A DNA stretch of 64,000 nt from Hoylesella buccalis ATCC 35310 (GTDB lineage Bacteria > Bacteroidota > Bacteroidia > Bacteroidales > Bacteroidaceae): NCBI RefSeq assembly GCF_025151385.1, contig NZ_CP102287.1, forward strand, positions 2,232,001-2,296,000, written 5' to 3'. The position numbers were made by a program, and so were the translations under genes. Position 1 is the stretch's first letter. Each line of letters opens with the position of its first letter. Below the pieces are notes generated by a model, which searched no databases, was not told the DNA's origin, and worked only from the letters and a program-made list of their open reading frames with translations. This document shows, one piece after another, positions 16,817-26,372 of this stretch.

Positions 16817-17827
16817 ATGAAACAAAGACGTCGACACTTCCCCCGTTTGAAGCTCATGACCCTGGTCATCCTGCTATCCGCCATCATCGCATGGGTGGCA
16901 TGGAGCTTTTGGCCTTCATCTGCACGACAGATGAAGCGCTCGGTGGCCATTGTCGCTTGTCAGTCGTGGTACGAAATAGTGTGCAAAGGAAAGACGATAC
17001 TCTATATTTCAGACATCGCTGCCGACACCGCCTTGGTGCGTCCCTCCTTGCAACAAGATTCATGCGTACGCACCACTTATTCGACAGGCGTGTGGATGAA
17101 CAGATACGCCTTCATTCCTTCATGCCGAGGTAGAATGATTACCGTCATGGCAAAGCCAGACGAAATCAAGCGGCAAGACGCACGGAAGCTGATTGAAAAT
17201 GAAAAAGAGAGAAACGAGAAAAGAATACGTCAGCTGCGTGCTCAGCTTAAAGAATTGAATTACTACCTGCGCATTCATAACGTTCATGACGAGGGATACA
17301 ACACGGTGGCGGCATACGCTTATGAAAAAGAAGCTGAAAAAGCTTATTGTATGAGGCTAGCACGGCTGTTTGATACGGTGCGGCAAGCCGACCGTCCGCA
17401 GCTGATACGCAAGGCGGTTTATACTGCTTACTACCGTCTTCCGAATGGTAAATGCCAGCAAGTACGCATGCGTGAAGTTGGCTCTTCCAAGCAGTGCCAG
17501 ACGGTCTTGCTGCAAACGGTTGGACGAAAGACACCCACGGGCCTGGCTCCGTTTTCCATCTTCTTTGCAAATGGCAAGTCGCACGGTGCAGCACTTGCCG
17601 TGGGCTACGGCGGACTTGGCGTGAAGGAGCTGGCCAGCAGCGATGCTTCATGCAGTATCATCCCAACAACACTTCATGATAACCGGCACGATTTGCCGGC
17701 GGTGTTGGGCGGTGATGGGTCGCCTATCTTTAGCAAACGCGGTTATTTCATCGGTATCACCAAAGGGAACGAGGTCATCACTCGAAGCCAACTGCGCGAC
17801 CTTTTGAGAAAGGAGAAGCAACCATGA
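16817..17827 (+). CDS. Membrane-anchored protein with coiled coil and degenerate trypsin-like tail
   Basis: 336 aa, no confident family. One transmembrane segment near the N-terminus (LMTLVILLSAIIAWVAWSFW), then an extracytoplasmic region with a charged heptad-like helix (IKRQDARKLIENEKERNEKR and onward). The C-terminal 110 residues resemble the end of a trypsin-like domain: GGDGSPIFSKRGYFIGI matches the usual G-x-S-G-[GS]-P motif but has Asp where the catalytic Ser should be. It may therefore be an inactive protease-like module; this is inference. Its stop overlaps the next start by four bases (ATGA), so the two genes are translationally coupled. Confidence 0.6.
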   Translation: MKQRRRHFPRLKLMTLVILLSAIIAWVAWSFWPSSARQMKRSVAIVACQSWYEIVCKGKTILYISDIAADTALVRPSLQQDSCVRTTYSTGVWMNRYAFIPSCRGRMITVMAKPDEIKRQDARKLIENEKERNEKRIRQLRAQLKELNYYLRIHNVHDEGYNTVAAYAYEKEAEKAYCMRLARLFDTVRQADRPQLIRKAVYTAYYRLPNGKCQQVRMREVGSSKQCQTVLLQTVGRKTPTGLAPFSIFFANGKSHGAALAVGYGGLGVKELASSDASCSIIPTTLHDNRHDLPAVLGGDGSPIFSKRGYFIGITKGNEVITRSQLRDLLRKEKQP

Positions 17828-19035
17828 AACGCCAGCTACTTGTTTTGAAATGGGCTCATGTCATGGTAGCGACATTAACGCTGTTCCTTTTTAGCTGTAA
17901 GATTCAGCCAGACGAACAAGAGTTGGTGCGCCATGGAGATTACACTTACAGGGGTTCGGTGGCGCATGGCGCATACGAAGGGTACGGTGAAATGCGGTAC
18001 AAAGATAGTATCGTGTACGCAGGTCAGTGGAAAGCGGGTAAGCGAGAGGGAATGGGTGTGAGTTACGACGCACATGGACGGCGCATCGTGGGCGAGTGGA
18101 AGGCCGACTCGTTGATGCATGGAACGCGTACCGACGCTGACGGAATCTACCATGGGCAACTGAATCAAGAAGGGTTGGCCGAGGGTGCAGGCACTTACCA
18201 ATCGCACGACGGAGCTTATTATCATGGCTATTGGCGGGATAATCAGCGCTGGGGGTTCGGCTTTTCGTCGTCTTCCAAGAAGCTACGTTTGGGCGAATGG
18301 AAAGCCGACAGGTACTTGGGTGAACGACTGGTGTACACCGACCAGCGCATTTATGGTATCGATATCTCTCGACATCAGCACGATATTGGCAAGAAACACT
18401 ACCCCATTCATTGGAACAAACTGCGCATTACGCACCTCGGTACCATCAGTAAGAAACGCATACGAGGCACCGTGAGCTATCCCATTTCGTTTTGTTACAT
18501 CAAGTCAACCGAAGGAACAACCATCCGAAACAGGTACTTCATGAGTGACTATCGGGCGGCAAAGCGACACGGCATCCATTGCGGAGCTTATCATTTCTTC
18601 TCCACTTTATCCAGTGGTAAGGCGCAAGCAGCCTATTTCATGCGGCACACTCGCTTTGAAAAAGGCGATTTTCCACCTGTTCTCGACGTTGAACCCTTCC
18701 CCAGTCAAATCAAAAGGATGGGTGGCACCAAGGCCTTGTTCACCGAAGTGAGAGCGTGGCTCCAGGCAGTAGAAAGGCGTGTGGGCGTGAAACCGATATT
18801 ATACATCAGTCAAACTTTTGTGAACAAGTATTTGCCCGAGGCTCCCGACCTCATGGAAAACTACAACGTATGGATAGCCCGTTATGGCGAATACAAACCA
18901 GATGTACACCTGGTGATATGGCAATTGAGCCCTGATGGGCGAGTGAGTGGAATCAAAGGGGATGTAGACATCAATGTTTTCAATGGCTATCAAGACCATT
19001 ACGAAGACTTCTTGCAGAACGAACGAATCAAGTAA
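17824..19035 (+). CDS. MORN-repeat GH25 lysozyme-like lipoprotein
   Basis: 403 aa. Lipobox FLFSC (Cys 25). Residues about 38-170 hold MORN-type repeats (GAYEGYGEMRY, YAGQWKAGKREGMG, YYHGYWRDNQRWGFG). From 177 comes a GH25 muramidase domain with GIDISRHQ (Asp 180), FCYIKSTEG, GAYHFFS, the catalytic pair in LDVEPF (Asp 288, Glu 290) and VDINVFNG. GH25 enzymes cut the MurNAc-GlcNAc bond of peptidoglycan. Signal, lipid anchor and MORN repeats suggest action in the periplasm or at the outer membrane. The gene is coupled to the preceding protein. Confidence 0.88.
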   Translation: MKRQLLVLKWAHVMVATLTLFLFSCKIQPDEQELVRHGDYTYRGSVAHGAYEGYGEMRYKDSIVYAGQWKAGKREGMGVSYDAHGRRIVGEWKADSLMHGTRTDADGIYHGQLNQEGLAEGAGTYQSHDGAYYHGYWRDNQRWGFGFSSSSKKLRLGEWKADRYLGERLVYTDQRIYGIDISRHQHDIGKKHYPIHWNKLRITHLGTISKKRIRGTVSYPISFCYIKSTEGTTIRNRYFMSDYRAAKRHGIHCGAYHFFSTLSSGKAQAAYFMRHTRFEKGDFPPVLDVEPFPSQIKRMGGTKALFTEVRAWLQAVERRVGVKPILYISQTFVNKYLPEAPDLMENYNVWIARYGEYKPDVHLVIWQLSPDGRVSGIKGDVDINVFNGYQDHYEDFLQNERIK

Positions 19036-19076
19036 ATCACACCTTGTCAACGTCCATTCGACCCTATAAAGTTAAA

Positions 19077-19115
19077 AAGGGGTGAATAGCATGCTTGCCA
19101 TTCACCCCTTATTTC
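19077..19115 (+). terminator. Terminator after the MORN-GH25 gene
   Basis: AAGGGGTGAAT (19077-19087) pairs with ATTCACCCCTT (19100-19110), followed by ATTT and preceded by an A run. It may also serve pnp on the other strand. Confidence 0.75.
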
Positions 19116-19179
19116 AGCGTCCCAAATCGTTGGAACCATCAATGATCAATGCTTGATGCGCACGATCAAAGTGTGATTT

Positions 19180-21516
19180 TTATTCTGCATCAAACGTGTC
19201 GTTCAACTCGTTGGGCTCATTGTTATAAGCACGATCAGAGCCTTCGTTACGATGTTCAAAGCGACGAGGTTGACGGTCACCATTCTCATAATGACGACGT
19301 CCCTCACGATTGTCATCGCGACGTGAGCGACGCTCACCACCATTCTCGCGGCGAGGACGACGTTCGCGCTCTACATAGCCTTCGGGTTTTTCTAACAAAA
19401 CACGACGAGAGAGCTTGTACTTGCCCGTCTTTGGATCGATTTCCAACAACTTCACCCTGATCTTGTCACCCTCATGAATGCCGGCATCCTCAACCGTTTC
19501 AAGGCGTTTCCAATCTATTTCAGAGATATGCAACAAGCCGTCTTTGCCCGGAAGTATCTCTACAAAGCAGCCGTATGGCATGATAGAGCGTACTGTTCCT
19601 TCGTATATCTCGCCTACTTCAGGGATAGCAACGATGGATTTGATCTTGGCAATGGCCGCATCAATTGACTCTTTGTTGGGCGCACTCACTTGTATTTTAC
19701 CCACATTGTCCACCTCATCAATCGTAATGGTAGCCCCCGTGTCTTCCTGCATCTGCTGGATAATCTTTCCACCAGGGCCGATAACGGCTCCAATAAACTC
19801 TTTTGGTATTTCAAATGCTTCGATGCGTGGCACCTGAGGCTTCATCTCTGAGCGAGGTTCAGCAATCGTTTCGAGCATTTTGTTCAAGATATGCTCGCGC
19901 CCTGCCTTTGCTTGCAACAACGCTTTCTCCAAGATTTCAAAGCTCAAGCCATCGCACTTGATATCCATCTGCGTAGCAGTCAGTCCATCGCGCGTACCTG
20001 TTGTCTTGAAATCCATGTCGCCCAAATGATCCTCATCACCAAGGATATCGCTCAAAACGGCATATTTATCTTCACCTGGATTCTTGATTAAGCCCATGGC
20101 AATGCCGCTGACAGGCTTCTTCATGGGTACACCTGCATCCATCAAAGCCAGCGTACCGGCACAAACAGTGGCCATGGAAGACGAGCCATTGCTTTCCAAT
20201 ATCTGGCTCACCAAGCGTACTGTGTAGGGGAAGTCATCAGGTAATTGCCCCTTCAAGCCACGCCATGCCAAGTGTCCATGACCGATTTCGCGGCGACCAA
20301 CGCCACGTTGAGCCTTGGCTTCACCTGTAGAGAATGGGGGAAAGTTGTAATGCAACAAGAAACGTTGATAGCTCTTATCCAAGACATCGTCTACCATTTT
20401 CTCGTCAAGTTTGGTTCCTAACGTACAAGTTGACAACGACTGCGTCTCACCACGCGTAAAGATTGCACTTCCGTGAGGCATGGGCAGCGGACTAACCTCG
20501 CACCAGATAGGACGAATCTCATCGGTCTTACGACCGTCCAAACGCTTTCCTTCGTCCAAAACACAACGGCGCATGGCATTCTTCAACACGTCATCATAGT
20601 AGCGTGTAGCCTCTGCATGCTTCTCCTCCAGTTCCTCTTCGGTCAAATCAGCAGCGTGAGCAGCGTCGTATTCCTCCAAGAAATCGGTGAGTACTTTGTC
20701 GAAAGCGTCGTGACGTTCTTGCTTAGGAAGAGCCTGTTTGGTGATGTCATACACGGGCTGATACAGCTCGTTGTTCATCTTTTCACGCAAGTCTTCATCG
20801 TTCACCTCGTGATCATACTCGCGTTTCACATCCTTACCCAGCTCCTTGTTCAGCTCATCTTGAACGGTACACATAGGCTTGATGGCCTCGTGTGCAGCCT
20901 TCAAAGCGTTGATCAGGTCAAGCTCAGACACTTCTTTCATTTCGCCTTCCACCATCATGATGTTGTCCTTGGTGGCACCTACCATCAAGTCCATGTCGGC
21001 TTGTTTCATCTGTTCGAAGGTTGGGTTGATGACATATTCGCCATTGATGCGTGCCACACGAACCTCACTGATATAGAAATCGAAAGGAATATCTGAACAT
21101 GCCATGGCTGCTGATGCTGCCAACCCAGCCAAAGCATCGGGCTGATCTACGCCATCGGCAGAAAGAAGCATGATTTGCACATACACTTCGGCGTGATAAT
21201 TGGACGGGAAAAGCGGACGAAGTGCGCGATCCACCAATCGAGAAGTTAAGATTTCATTATCACTTGGCTTGCCTTCGCGCTTGGTGAATCCACCTGGAAA
21301 ACGGCCTGCGGCACTGTACTGCTCGCGATAATCAACTTGCAAAGGCATAAAATCTGTTCCGGGAACTGCATCCTTTGCTGCACAAACAGTTGCGAGAAGC
21401 ACCGTGTTACCCAAGCGAACTACCGCTGAGCCATCGGCCTGTTTTGCAACTTTCCCGGTTTCAATGCTGATGGTTCTGCCATCAGGCAATTGAACTGTTT
21501 TCGTAATTACGTTCAT
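19180..21516 (-). CDS. pnp: Polyribonucleotide nucleotidyltransferase (PNPase)
   Basis: 778 aa. It degrades RNA 3' to 5' by phosphorolysis as a trimer in the RNA degradosome. Two RNase PH domains are seen (first with [20 protein letters not shown] and RALRPLFP, second with [14 protein letters not shown] and [15 protein letters not shown]), then a KH domain ([17 protein letters not shown]) and an S1 domain ([19 protein letters not shown]). The C-terminal 80 residues form an Arg-rich, disordered RRPRREN-type tail, probably RNA binding, common in Bacteroidota RNA enzymes. Start [10 protein letters not shown] matches the family. Confidence 0.97.
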   Translation of the reverse strand: MNVITKTVQLPDGRTISIETGKVAKQADGSAVVRLGNTVLLATVCAAKDAVPGTDFMPLQVDYREQYSAAGRFPGGFTKREGKPSDNEILTSRLVDRALRPLFPSNYHAEVYVQIMLLSADGVDQPDALAGLAASAAMACSDIPFDFYISEVRVARINGEYVINPTFEQMKQADMDLMVGATKDNIMMVEGEMKEVSELDLINALKAAHEAIKPMCTVQDELNKELGKDVKREYDHEVNDEDLREKMNNELYQPVYDITKQALPKQERHDAFDKVLTDFLEEYDAAHAADLTEEELEEKHAEATRYYDDVLKNAMRRCVLDEGKRLDGRKTDEIRPIWCEVSPLPMPHGSAIFTRGETQSLSTCTLGTKLDEKMVDDVLDKSYQRFLLHYNFPPFSTGEAKAQRGVGRREIGHGHLAWRGLKGQLPDDFPYTVRLVSQILESNGSSSMATVCAGTLALMDAGVPMKKPVSGIAMGLIKNPGEDKYAVLSDILGDEDHLGDMDFKTTGTRDGLTATQMDIKCDGLSFEILEKALLQAKAGREHILNKMLETIAEPRSEMKPQVPRIEAFEIPKEFIGAVIGPGGKIIQQMQEDTGATITIDEVDNVGKIQVSAPNKESIDAAIAKIKSIVAIPEVGEIYEGTVRSIMPYGCFVEILPGKDGLLHISEIDWKRLETVEDAGIHEGDKIRVKLLEIDPKTGKYKLSRRVLLEKPEGYVERERRPRRENGGERRSRRDDNREGRRHYENGDRQPRRFEHRNEGSDRAYNNEPNELNDTFDAE

Positions 21517-21672
21517 CTAAAAAAAATAAATAATACTTATTGTCTTGTCTATCATCTAATATTTCATCCAATTTGGGATTTTCTTTCAGGCTACTTTTCT
21601 GTTCATTGGAGATATCCTATTGACATCTTCCTGTATCGTTTAGGTCATTCACCTTCCCATCCCAAAACCTCG

Positions 21673-21680
21673 CAAAGGTA
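21673..21680 (-). promoter_or_regulatory. Probable -7 box of pnp
   Basis: Reverse-strand TACCTTTG, about 155 bases upstream of the start codon. The -33 element is not clear. The long leader could hold regulation, but I see no defined structure. Confidence 0.4.
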
Positions 21681-21766
21681 TGAAAATAAATAGAAAAGAA
21701 CGAAAAAACACGCCTTTATTTCTCTTTTTTCTTCTTTTTCGGGGCATGAGTTTATCTTGAAAGCGT

Positions 21767-21774
21767 TATCTTTG
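21767..21774 (+). promoter_or_regulatory. -7 box of the GH27 gene
   Basis: TATCTTTG ends about 40 bases before the start codon at 21814. No convincing -33 element. Confidence 0.5.
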
Positions 21775-21813
21775 CACTAAAACCCAACGTAATAACCAAA
21801 AACAATATTTTAC

Positions 21814-24033
21814 ATGAGAAAAGAAATCTTAGCCATACTGCTGCTTTTCATGACCAGTATGACCTATGCGCAAGTACTTACTTTTGACAAAGCGAAGTTC
21901 CAGATGGGCGACAATCCCGAATGGAAGAATGCCGATTTCGACGACAGCAGCTGGAACACCCTCAAAACTACCATGAAGTGGGGAGAGCAAGGACCCACCA
22001 AGACGAACACCTACGGATGGTATCGCTTCAAATTTATCTTGCCCCAATCGATGCTGGACAACTCTGATTTGAAACAAGCCATCAACATCTACCTGGGCAA
22101 AATCGATGATGCCGATGAGGCATTCTTCAATGGCGTGCGCATTGGTGGTACGGGAAGCCTACCCGATTCGCCACAAGGTTATAAGGAAGCGTTCGACGTT
22201 GAGCGCGAATATAGCATCTCCGCTAAGCACAAAGCCGTGAAATGGGGACAAGAAAACGTCATTGCCGTGCGCGTATATAATGGCGGAGGAGACGGTGGCA
22301 TGTACTTCCGTGCCCCAAAGCTGAACGTTCCCAACAAGGTGGATGGCCTCAAAATTACCTTCGGCGAGACCCGGGTGAAAGGCAAAGACGTGTGTAAGAT
22401 TCAATTCAAGAACATCTTCAATTTTGCACAGAAAGGAACCCTTCAAATCAATATGGTGAACCCCGAGACCAGAAAGGTTCTGAGTCAGCAACAACGCAAG
22501 CTCTCCCTGAAACCCAATGGGCAGTCAGCCATCGCCGTTTTTTATAACCCCCACAATTATGTCCGCATCCAGTGTGTTTACACAGATGCCAAAAGCAAGA
22601 AGAGCATCACACGCCACTATGCGCCCAAATACATTCTCACGCCCATTGCTCCAGCCACGCCCCGCATCAACAGTGCAGCAGTGATGGGTGTGCGCCCGGG
22701 TTCTCCAGTAATCTTCCGCATCCCTGCTTCTGGCGACAGACCCATGAAGTTCAGTGTGAAGAACCTACCGGCAGGCCTCTCTGTCAACGCCGAAAACGGG
22801 GTCATCAGCGGCAGTTTGAAAGAGAGGGGCGAATACAAACTCACCTTGGTTGCCGAAAACAGCAAGGGAAAAGATGAGAAAGACTTCAGCATCCACGTTG
22901 GACATCAGATTGCCTTGACGCCGCCTATGGGTTGGAACAGCTGGAACTGCTGGGGCACCAGCGTGTCACAAGAGAAAGTAATGGCATCTGCCAAGGCGCT
23001 CATCGACCGCGGATTGGCCGACTATGGCTATAATTACATCAACGTGGACGATGCCTGGGAGGCCGAGAAGCGCAATGCCGACGGAACCATTGCCGTGAAC
23101 GAAAAGTTCCCGAACATGAAAGGACTGGGCGACTGGCTGCACAACAACGGACTGCGCTTTGGCATCTACTCCTCGCCAGGCGACCTTACATGCGGGCATT
23201 ACCTTGGCTCGCTCGACCATGAGGAGCAGGATGCGAAGACCTACAACGAGTGGGGTGTTGACTATCTCAAGTACGATTGGTGTGGCTACAGCCGCAAGTT
23301 TGATGCCGATGGCGACCTTTCCGTTGCCGCATACGTGCGCCCTTACCTGAAAATGCAGGAATACTTGCGTGCACAGCCACGCGACATTTTCTACAGTTTA
23401 TGTCAATACGGCATGGCCGACGTGTGGAAATGGGGCCATGCGGTTGATGCCAATTCGTGGAGAACCACCGGCGATATCACCGACACATGGCAGTCGTTGT
23501 ACTACATTGGATTTGTACGTCAGGCCGAACTCTATCCCTACGCCGGACCAGGCCATTGGAACGATCCCGACATGCTTGTAGTAGGTAAGGTGGGATGGGG
23601 GCCAAAACTCCACGACACACGCCTGACACCCGACGAGCAGTACACGCACATCTCGCTCTGGACTCTGCTGGCTGCCAACATGCTTATGGGCGGAGACCTC
23701 AGTCAAATGGACGACTTCACCTTCGGCTTGTTGTGTAACAACGAGGTAAACGCCATCAACCAAGACGCACTGGGCAAGCAAGCCAAGCGCGACGTGCTGG
23801 ACGGTGACATCCAAATATGGCAACGTCCACTGGCCGACGGCTGTCATGCCATCGGTATCTTTAATGTAGGAAGCGAGGATGCGCGCGTGGATCTTTCCAA
23901 ATATTTCGGCCAACTGGGCATTCGGCAGTTGCAATCCGTGCGTGACTTGTGGCAGCAGAAAGACTTGTCGACCACCGACACTAATTACTTTGTGCCCACT
24001 CACGGCGTGAAATATATCAAGGTGAAATACTGA
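21814..24033 (+). CDS. GH27 alpha-galactosidase with N-terminal jelly-roll and Ig-like domains
   Basis: 739 aa, secreted (signal peptide to MTYAQ). Residues about 20-165 form a beta-sandwich like the sugar-binding jelly roll of GH2 enzymes (YGWYRFKFILP, ENVIAVRVYNGGGDGGMY). An Ig-like putative-cadherin module follows (about 290-360). Then comes a GH27 catalytic barrel starting TPPMGWNSWNCWG (369 on), with the nucleophile in YLKYDWCGY (about Asp 488) and the acid/base in RTTGDITD (about Asp 554). It removes terminal alpha-galactose from plant or host glycans. It is monocistronic, with its own promoter box and terminator, and far from the SusCD pair. Confidence 0.93.
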   Translation: MRKEILAILLLFMTSMTYAQVLTFDKAKFQMGDNPEWKNADFDDSSWNTLKTTMKWGEQGPTKTNTYGWYRFKFILPQSMLDNSDLKQAINIYLGKIDDADEAFFNGVRIGGTGSLPDSPQGYKEAFDVEREYSISAKHKAVKWGQENVIAVRVYNGGGDGGMYFRAPKLNVPNKVDGLKITFGETRVKGKDVCKIQFKNIFNFAQKGTLQINMVNPETRKVLSQQQRKLSLKPNGQSAIAVFYNPHNYVRIQCVYTDAKSKKSITRHYAPKYILTPIAPATPRINSAAVMGVRPGSPVIFRIPASGDRPMKFSVKNLPAGLSVNAENGVISGSLKERGEYKLTLVAENSKGKDEKDFSIHVGHQIALTPPMGWNSWNCWGTSVSQEKVMASAKALIDRGLADYGYNYINVDDAWEAEKRNADGTIAVNEKFPNMKGLGDWLHNNGLRFGIYSSPGDLTCGHYLGSLDHEEQDAKTYNEWGVDYLKYDWCGYSRKFDADGDLSVAAYVRPYLKMQEYLRAQPRDIFYSLCQYGMADVWKWGHAVDANSWRTTGDITDTWQSLYYIGFVRQAELYPYAGPGHWNDPDMLVVGKVGWGPKLHDTRLTPDEQYTHISLWTLLAANMLMGGDLSQMDDFTFGLLCNNEVNAINQDALGKQAKRDVLDGDIQIWQRPLADGCHAIGIFNVGSEDARVDLSKYFGQLGIRQLQSVRDLWQQKDLSTTDTNYFVPTHGVKYIKVKY

Positions 24034-24059
24034 TAGTTAAGCCTTTACACAACAACACG

Positions 24060-24108
24060 ATGGCCTGGAGGAGCGTGATACCACCACAACCCTCCAGGCC
24101 ATTTATAT
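24060..24108 (+). terminator. Terminator of the GH27 gene
   Basis: ATGGCCTGGAGG (24060-24071) pairs with CCTCCAGGCCAT (24091-24102), followed by TTATATTT. Confidence 0.8.
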
Positions 24109-24115
24109 TTAATTG

Positions 24116-24183
24116 GAGCGTGAGAAATCACGACCATACCCCACTCCACAATCTATTCAGAGCGTGAGAAATCACGACCATAC
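24116..24183. repeat. Tandem 24-bp direct repeat with GAAA-loop hairpin
   Basis: GAGCGTGAGAAATCACGACC plus ATAC occurs twice without mismatch, at 24116-24139 and 24160-24183 (period 44). Each copy contains CGTGA-GAAA-TCACG, a 5-bp stem closed by a GNRA tetraloop. It lies downstream of the GH27 terminator. Confidence 0.8.
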
Positions 24184-24208
24184 ATCATACCATCATCTTA
24201 TCGGTTTT

Positions 24209-24291
24209 CAAACTCATTGACTTTGGTCGTCAAACTCAATGGGTTTGGCAGTCAATGTCAATGGGTTTGATGTCCAATGTCAATGAGTTTG
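24209..24291. repeat. Intergenic CATTGACTTTG-type repeat cluster (copy B)
   Basis: CAAACTCATTGAC (24209-24221) and its exact reverse complement (24279-24291) flank several internal units: TCAATGGGTTTG twice and GTCAATG several times. It lies between convergent genes, as copy A does. Confidence 0.75.
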
Positions 24292-24361
24292 CAAAGCCGT
24301 AGATGACAGTAAGTTACAATCATGCGTCAAGCTGTGAAATCCATACTCACCCTCTATCGAA

Positions 24362-24401
24362 AAAAGAAGGCTGGTTTGTCCATTCAAACCAGCCTTCTTT
24401 T
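24362..24401. terminator. Bidirectional terminator
   Basis: A perfect 17-bp stem (24362-24378 with 24385-24401) has an A run on one side and TTTT on the other and a 6-nt loop TCCATT. It serves the leftward operon that ends at 24420 and may insulate it from the rightward GH27 gene. Confidence 0.85.
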
Positions 24402-24419
24402 GTATGACACATCCGCCAA

Positions 24420-24902
24420 CTATCGGTCGTAGAGGTCTTTTATATCCTCCAATTTAATGTTCCCAATGAGGTGGATGAGTGACAACTCGTCTTTCTCCTC
24501 ATTGAGAAGAACAAACTCATTGTTGCCCTTTCCCACCACTTTCTGGTAGATGGTGGTACGCTCATCGTCGTCTTTCACCCGCATAATCACTTCATAGCGG
24601 TTGTTGTCATAGTACGCCTGCGCTTGCTTCTTGATAGAAGGAATCAGCGATGGGCGCTCGCATTGCAAGATTTGCAAGCGCGACAGTCGGGAGGCCAGCT
24701 TGGCCAAATCCTTGTCGCCCACGTCGAGTTTGGGCATCAGCTTGAACATCGCGGGCGAGATGTACACCGTGGACACACCCTTGGTGTTCTCAAACTGCTT
24801 GAACAGACGGTCCTGTGCCGACAGCGACACACACCCCAATACGAGGCAAATGGCCAGGGACAATGTTCTCAGCCATGCGGTCAAATCACTCTTGTGTAAC
24901 AT
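24420..24902 (-). CDS. DUF4252-family protein (second copy)
   Basis: 160 aa with a signal peptide (LSLAICLVLGCVSLSAQ). The body FKQFENTKGVSTVYISPAMF, a central region with YEVIMRVKDDDERTTIYQKV, and the end LIHLIGNIKLEDIKDL match the DUF4252 family, small envelope proteins of unknown function. It is a paralogue of the protein at 25893-26372 and closes the sigma factor operon. It overlaps the upstream gene by 17 bases. Confidence 0.8.
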   Translation of the reverse strand: MLHKSDLTAWLRTLSLAICLVLGCVSLSAQDRLFKQFENTKGVSTVYISPAMFKLMPKLDVGDKDLAKLASRLSRLQILQCERPSLIPSIKKQAQAYYDNNRYEVIMRVKDDDERTTIYQKVVGKGNNEFVLLNEEKDELSLIHLIGNIKLEDIKDLYDR

Positions 24903-25359
24903 TTTCTACTTTATTTAAACCTTTGTTAATCGACTTGGAAAACATCATCAGGGCCTTCTGTGTTTCGGCATACGCATCCCTCGGGTCGTCGAATGTATCT
25001 TGCTGCACGGCATATTGCGCCTGTTTTTGCTGTCTGTCGACCAGTAGGCCGATGGTGAAAAGCAACAACAGGGAGGCCGCAATGCCGGCCATCCACCGCA
25101 GACCGACGGTGCGGGAACGCCGACTGGTCGTCTTCTCCACACGGTTCCAGCCGTCAATCTGCCGCGACAACCGCTGCTCCAGACCGTCAATGGCTGGCAT
25201 ATTCGCGCCATACAACTGCCGAAAGAGCCGCTGGTCGGTCGCCCACTGAGGCGGAACGTCATCCTGAAGGAAATAGTCTTTCAGCACTTGTTCCTCGCGC
25301 TCGTTGGTCTGCCCGTCATAGTAGCGGTCAAGAAGTTGCCTGATTTTATCTGTATCCAT
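24886..25359 (-). CDS. Putative anti-sigma factor, single-pass membrane protein
   Basis: 157 aa. The cytoplasmic N-terminal part begins MDTDKIRQLLDRYYDGQTNE, a typical start for Bacteroidota anti-sigma proteins. One transmembrane segment is present (WMAGIAASLLLLFTIGLLV, about 90-110), with a short periplasmic tail. It overlaps the ECF sigma factor gene by 14 bases, so the pair is probably made in fixed ratio. The assignment rests on context and topology; no ZAS motif was seen. Confidence 0.65.
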   Translation of the reverse strand: MDTDKIRQLLDRYYDGQTNEREEQVLKDYFLQDDVPPQWATDQRLFRQLYGANMPAIDGLEQRLSRQIDGWNRVEKTTSRRSRTVGLRWMAGIAASLLLLFTIGLLVDRQQKQAQYAVQQDTFDDPRDAYAETQKALMMFSKSINKGLNKVENVTQE

Positions 25360-25858
25360 TGTCTTTCATCTGTTTTAGTTGTTCTCTCATCTGCTTGCGG
25401 GCGCGGCTTAACAGTACCCTGATGTTTACCGCCGTGAGGCCCGTTTGCCGCTCAATCTCCCGATACGCCAGCTCGCCGATGTCCCTCATCATCACGATTT
25501 GCCGTTGTTGCTCGGGCAGACCGCTGATGAGTTGCCACGCCATCTGCCGGTCTTCTGCCTGCTCAATCGCCCTGCCGGCATCGTCATCGTGGGGTATCTG
25601 CAACTCCTCCGGGGTATGATCCGTGGTTTGTGGACGCCGCTTCCGCACCTGGTCATAGTACAAGTTCTTCACCGTGGTGACGCAGAAAGCCTCAGCCGAG
25701 TCGGTAATTTGCAGTCCATCGCGCTTGATCCACAGCTTTAGGAGAGCCTCCTGCACCAGGTCTTCGGCCGCCTGCGCATTGCCTGTGAGCCGCCATGCCA
25801 TGCGGTACATTTGCTCATGACATGGCAAGAAACACTGTTTAAATTGTGAGGCATCCAT
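25346..25858 (-). CDS. ECF-type RNA polymerase sigma factor
   Basis: 170 aa from MDASQFKQCFLPCHEQMYRM; the longer frame to 25915 lacks family support. Region 2 includes RLTGNAQAAEDLVQEALLKLW. Region 4 includes LPEQQRQIVMMRDIGELAYR and LTAVNIRVLLSRARKQMREQ with its helix-turn-helix. It directs polymerase to a small regulon, probably held inactive by the following membrane protein. Flanked on both sides by DUF4252 proteins, an arrangement common in Bacteroidota. Confidence 0.92.
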   Translation of the reverse strand: MDASQFKQCFLPCHEQMYRMAWRLTGNAQAAEDLVQEALLKLWIKRDGLQITDSAEAFCVTTVKNLYYDQVRKRRPQTTDHTPEELQIPHDDDAGRAIEQAEDRQMAWQLISGLPEQQRQIVMMRDIGELAYREIERQTGLTAVNIRVLLSRARKQMREQLKQMKDNGYR

Positions 25859-25892
25859 ACAGCTTGTAAGATTGAGTGGGTTGGGGAGCAGA

Positions 25893-26372
25893 TTATTTCT
25901 TCTTTTCCTCCGCAATAATCTTCTGTATCTCTGAATTCTTGATGTTTCCTAAGATTTGGATTAATGCGGCATCGTCATCATCCGAATCGATGATGACGAG
26001 CTCTTTAATCCCAGTTTTGCTCCTCTTCACCATGATTACGGTTTGCTCATCTGCTTCCTTAGCCGTCATCAACTCCTCGTAACCGACTGTTTTCAGTCGA
26101 GCAACATCCTTGAAAAACTGCTGTTTAACAGCTTTTGAGCAATCCTCCATGTCCAAGACTTTGATACTGTTGATATGCTTGATGTATTTCGAATAGTCGT
26201 CGGCATCGTTGGTCGTTATTGCCTTGGCAAGCGACATCATCATTTTCGGCACATGTACATATTCAGCCTTGGGCGAATGTTTGTACTTCCTCATCAAACG
26301 ATCTACCGACATTTGGGCCTGAACAGTCATGGTCATGAATGCCAATGCTGCGATTATCATCACTTTTTTCAT
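25893..26372 (-). CDS. DUF4252-family protein (first copy)
   Basis: 159 aa. Signal peptide MKKVMIIAALAFMTMTVQAQ, then SVDRLMRKYKHSPKAEYVHV and a C-terminal ALIQILGNIKNSEIQKI parallel to the paralogue at 24420. First gene of the leftward operon DUF4252, sigma, anti-sigma, DUF4252. It may be a periplasmic sensor part or a regulon product; this is inference. Confidence 0.8.
   Translation of the reverse strand: MKKVMIIAALAFMTMTVQAQMSVDRLMRKYKHSPKAEYVHVPKMMMSLAKAITTNDADDYSKYIKHINSIKVLDMEDCSKAVKQQFFKDVARLKTVGYEELMTAKEADEQTVIMVKRSKTGIKELVIIDSDDDDAALIQILGNIKNSEIQKIIAEEKKK

Noticed and set aside
24116..24183. Possible CRISPR array from the 24-bp repeat
   Set aside because: Only two repeats with one 20-nt spacer, no cas genes, and the palindrome has a GNRA loop; not a CRISPR array. 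None was seen elsewhere.
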